DNA of 64,000 nucleotides, taken from Mucilaginibacter rivuli. GTDB lineage: Bacteria; Bacteroidota; Bacteroidia; Sphingobacteriales; Sphingobacteriaceae. Below, in pieces: positions 62,213 through 64,000 of the stretch (positions are counted from its first letter, which is position 1; each line of letters opens with the position of its first letter). A program made the position numbers and the translations under genes. The notes beneath the pieces were generated by a model. The model did not search any database, was not told where the DNA came from, and was given only the letters and a program-made list of their open reading frames with translations. The DNA lies in the NCBI RefSeq assembly GCF_019391655.1, contig NZ_JAHXPQ010000001.1, positions 248,001-312,000 of the forward strand, read 5' to 3'.

Positions 62213-62935
62213 ATGCTTATCATTATTCTTATTTGTTTCGCAGCCTGTTTTCTTATTGAAAGGCTCATCCCCGGCTGGAAACTTCCCGAGGTGCCTACAT
62301 GGACCATACGTGTACTGGCCATCAACTTTTTCCAGTTATTAATAGTTACACTTGCAGGCTATAGCTGGGAAAAATGGCTGTCAGTAAGTTCAGTATTTAA
62401 CCTTTCGGCGATAATGCCCGATTGGGCAGGTGGCATTGTTGCTTATTTTATTGCCACTTTTATTTTTTACTGGTGGCACCGCTGGCGCCATCAAAGCGAT
62501 TTGTTGTGGCGACATTTTCACCAGATACATCACAGCGCCCAACGGATTGAGGTTATCACTTCATTTTACAAACATCCGGTCGAAATGCTGGTCAATTCAA
62601 TTATCGGCAGTCTGTTAGTTTACACCTTGCTGGGCTTGAGTTTGGAAGCAGGTGCCATATATACCCTTTGTACCGCTCTTGGCGAATTTTTCTATCATAC
62701 CAACATAACCACACCCCGGTGGATAGGCTATATATTTCAACGGCCCGAGATGCACCGTATACATCATGAGTATGAAAAGCATAGCAATAATTATGGCGAT
62801 ATTGTTTGGTGGGATATGTTATTTGGCACTTATAGTAATCCGGAAAAATTTACTACTTCCTGCGGTTTTGATACCGACAAAGAATTGAAACTGATTGACA
62901 TGATAAAGTTTAAAGATGTACATAAACCCGATTAA
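62213..62935 (+). CDS. Membrane fatty acid hydroxylase/sterol desaturase family
   Basis: 240 residues with four membrane helices. Di-iron histidine boxes: HRWRH (HxxxH), HFHQIHH (HxxHH), and MHRIHHEYEKHSNNYG, the usual three-box layout. Adds oxygen to a lipid chain in the inner membrane. Substrate (fatty acid, sphingolipid or carotenoid) cannot be told. Confidence 0.9.
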   Translation: MLIIILICFAACFLIERLIPGWKLPEVPTWTIRVLAINFFQLLIVTLAGYSWEKWLSVSSVFNLSAIMPDWAGGIVAYFIATFIFYWWHRWRHQSDLLWRHFHQIHHSAQRIEVITSFYKHPVEMLVNSIIGSLLVYTLLGLSLEAGAIYTLCTALGEFFYHTNITTPRWIGYIFQRPEMHRIHHEYEKHSNNYGDIVWWDMLFGTYSNPEKFTTSCGFDTDKELKLIDMIKFKDVHKPD

Positions 62936-62973
62936 TTATTTCAAAAAACATTCGCCTAAACCGTTCAAAAACC

Positions 62974-62981
62974 TATCTTTG
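62974..62981 (+). promoter_or_regulatory. -7 element of carB
   Basis: TATCTTTG fits TAnnTTTG, 104 bases before the carB ATG. Leader about 95-100 bases. Confidence 0.45.
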
Positions 62982-63085
62982 CATCCCGAAGCCGAAAACG
63001 GGAATTTGCCCAATTCAGCGCATAGAAAAAGTCCTATACTATCAGACTTTTAACTTAGAACTTTTGACTTTCATATCAAAGCCCT

Positions 63086-64000
63086 ATGCCCAAAGATAAC
63101 TCCATAAAATCCATTTTAATTATTGGTTCAGGCCCTATTATTATTGGTCAGGCCTGCGAATTTGATTATGCCGGCTCGCAAGCGGCCTTGTCATTAAAAG
63201 ACGAAGGTATCTCGGTATCCATCATCAACAGTAACCCCGCTACCATCATGACGGATAAGGTTATTGCCGATCATGTTTACCTGCTGCCCTTAACCACTGC
63301 CAGTCTTGAGCAAGTTTTACAGGAGCAAAAAATTGATGCCGTATTGCCAACTATGGGTGGCCAAACTGCATTAAACCTTTGTATTGAGGCTGATGAGCAA
63401 GGCCTTTGGAAAAAATACGGGGTTAAAATTGTAGGTGTTGATATTGCCGCGATAGAGAAAACTGAAAACCGCGAAGCCTTCCGCCAGTTGATGGTAGATA
63501 TAGGTGTTGGTGTGGCAACTTCAAAAATTGCCAACTCATTCCTTGAAGGTAAAGAAGCCGCCCAAACCATTGGCTTCCCGCTGGTTATTCGCCCAAGCTA
63601 TACGCTTGGTGGTAAAGGCGCGGGCTTTGTACACAAAAAAGAAGATTTTGACGCCGCCCTTAGCCGTGGTTTACAGGCCTCGCCTACACACGAGGTTTTG
63701 GTAGAGCAGGCTGTTTTGGGTTGGAAAGAATATGAGTTAGAGTTGCTGCGCGACAGTAACGATAACGTGATCATCATCTGTTCGATAGAGAATTTCGACC
63801 CGATGGGTATCCACACCGGCGACTCGATCACCGTGGCCCCGGCCATGACACTGAGCGACCGCTGCTACCAGGAAATGCGTAACCAGGCCATCAAAATGAT
63901 GCGTGCCATTGGTAACTTCGCGGGTGGCTGTAACGTGCAGTTCTCGGTTAACCCGGCTGATGAATCGATCATCGCTATAGAGATCAATCCGCGTGTATCA
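63086..64000 (+). CDS. carB: Carbamoyl-phosphate synthase large subunit (5' part)
   Basis: First 305 residues of a protein usually about 940-1070 long; it runs off the right edge in frame. Makes carbamoyl phosphate for arginine and pyrimidines. N-terminal pre-ATP-grasp (ILIIGSGPIIIGQACEFDYAGSQA), first ATP-grasp with RPSYTLGGKGAGFV, VLVEQAVLGWKEYELE, CSIENFDPMGIHTGDSITVAPAMTL and IEINPRVS. No carA upstream in the window. Confidence 0.95.
   Translation, partial: MPKDNSIKSILIIGSGPIIIGQACEFDYAGSQAALSLKDEGISVSIINSNPATIMTDKVIADHVYLLPLTTASLEQVLQEQKIDAVLPTMGGQTALNLCIEADEQGLWKKYGVKIVGVDIAAIEKTENREAFRQLMVDIGVGVATSKIANSFLEGKEAAQTIGFPLVIRPSYTLGGKGAGFVHKKEDFDAALSRGLQASPTHEVLVEQAVLGWKEYELELLRDSNDNVIIICSIENFDPMGIHTGDSITVAPAMTLSDRCYQEMRNQAIKMMRAIGNFAGGCNVQFSVNPADESIIAIEINPRVS

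Noticed and set aside
1-64000. CRISPR array
   Set aside because: No regularly spaced direct repeats found; the repeats seen are palindromic single elements.

Overview
The window looks like a chromosomal segment of a Bacteroidota bacterium, most likely family Sphingobacteriaceae (Mucilaginibacter/Pedobacter type). Support comes from TonB-dependent uptake with a partner PepSY protein, DUF4270 and DUF4293 proteins, outer-membrane barrels, GH43/GH78/GH3 hydrolases, few Shine-Dalgarno sites, and many promoters of the Bacteroidota form TTTG-N19-TAnnTTTG. Most genes are ordinary housekeeping or envelope genes. Two places stand out.

(1) 37-6360 is a tight seven-gene co-directional cluster. It encodes a SpeD-like pyruvoyl decarboxylase that lacks the usual catalytic Cys, a zinc-ribbon/DUF4178 membrane protein, a 58-residue membrane peptide, a single-unit DUF350 protein, a membrane-embedded spermidine-synthase-like enzyme, a Tat-type lipoprotein flavin amine oxidase, and a multi-pass membrane protein of unknown function. 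Together they suggest membrane-centred polyamine synthesis and oxidation. (2) 35271-35626 (minus strand) holds two 49-residue ORFs. They share a W-x-K-P-x-I leader motif and a Thr-Leu-Gly-Leu junction at identical spacing, the layout of lasso-type RiPP precursors. No maturation genes are present in the window.

Layout: polyamine cluster (37-6360); tRNA-Asp, prfA, gluQ-like, lpxH, M14 peptidase, recQ, murF and small envelope genes (6434-16571); msrB, sucD, a secreted PPC-domain protein, an orphan antitoxin-like gene and an AT-rich OLD-type nuclease (16574-21920); a repeat-rich intergenic stretch with a zinc-ribbon gene (21921-23144); dicarboxylate symporter, TetR regulator with a palindromic operator, ABC exporter, truA (23145-27752); porin-like barrel, GH3, kelch protein, GH78 rhamnosidase (28366-35182); precursor-peptide locus; AddB-like helicase-nuclease (36383-39550); M20 peptidase, small phosphatase, TonB-like protein; panC divergent from a stand-alone GT5 domain, DUF4270 and glmS (42896-48144); OxyR with a putative operator and a redox group including a PaaE-like reductase, an MDR enzyme and superoxide dismutase (49033-52850); tadA, SdpI, CsaA, rlmI-like; a siderophore-type receptor with its PepSY partner; GH43; a Crp-family regulator and a fatty acid hydroxylase; and the start of carB, which runs off the right edge.

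Non-coding structure includes at least two families of dispersed palindromic elements of about 100-120 bp, several strong terminators, and a few promoters placed so close to start codons that leaderless transcripts are likely. All calls come from reading the sequence; no database search was run.
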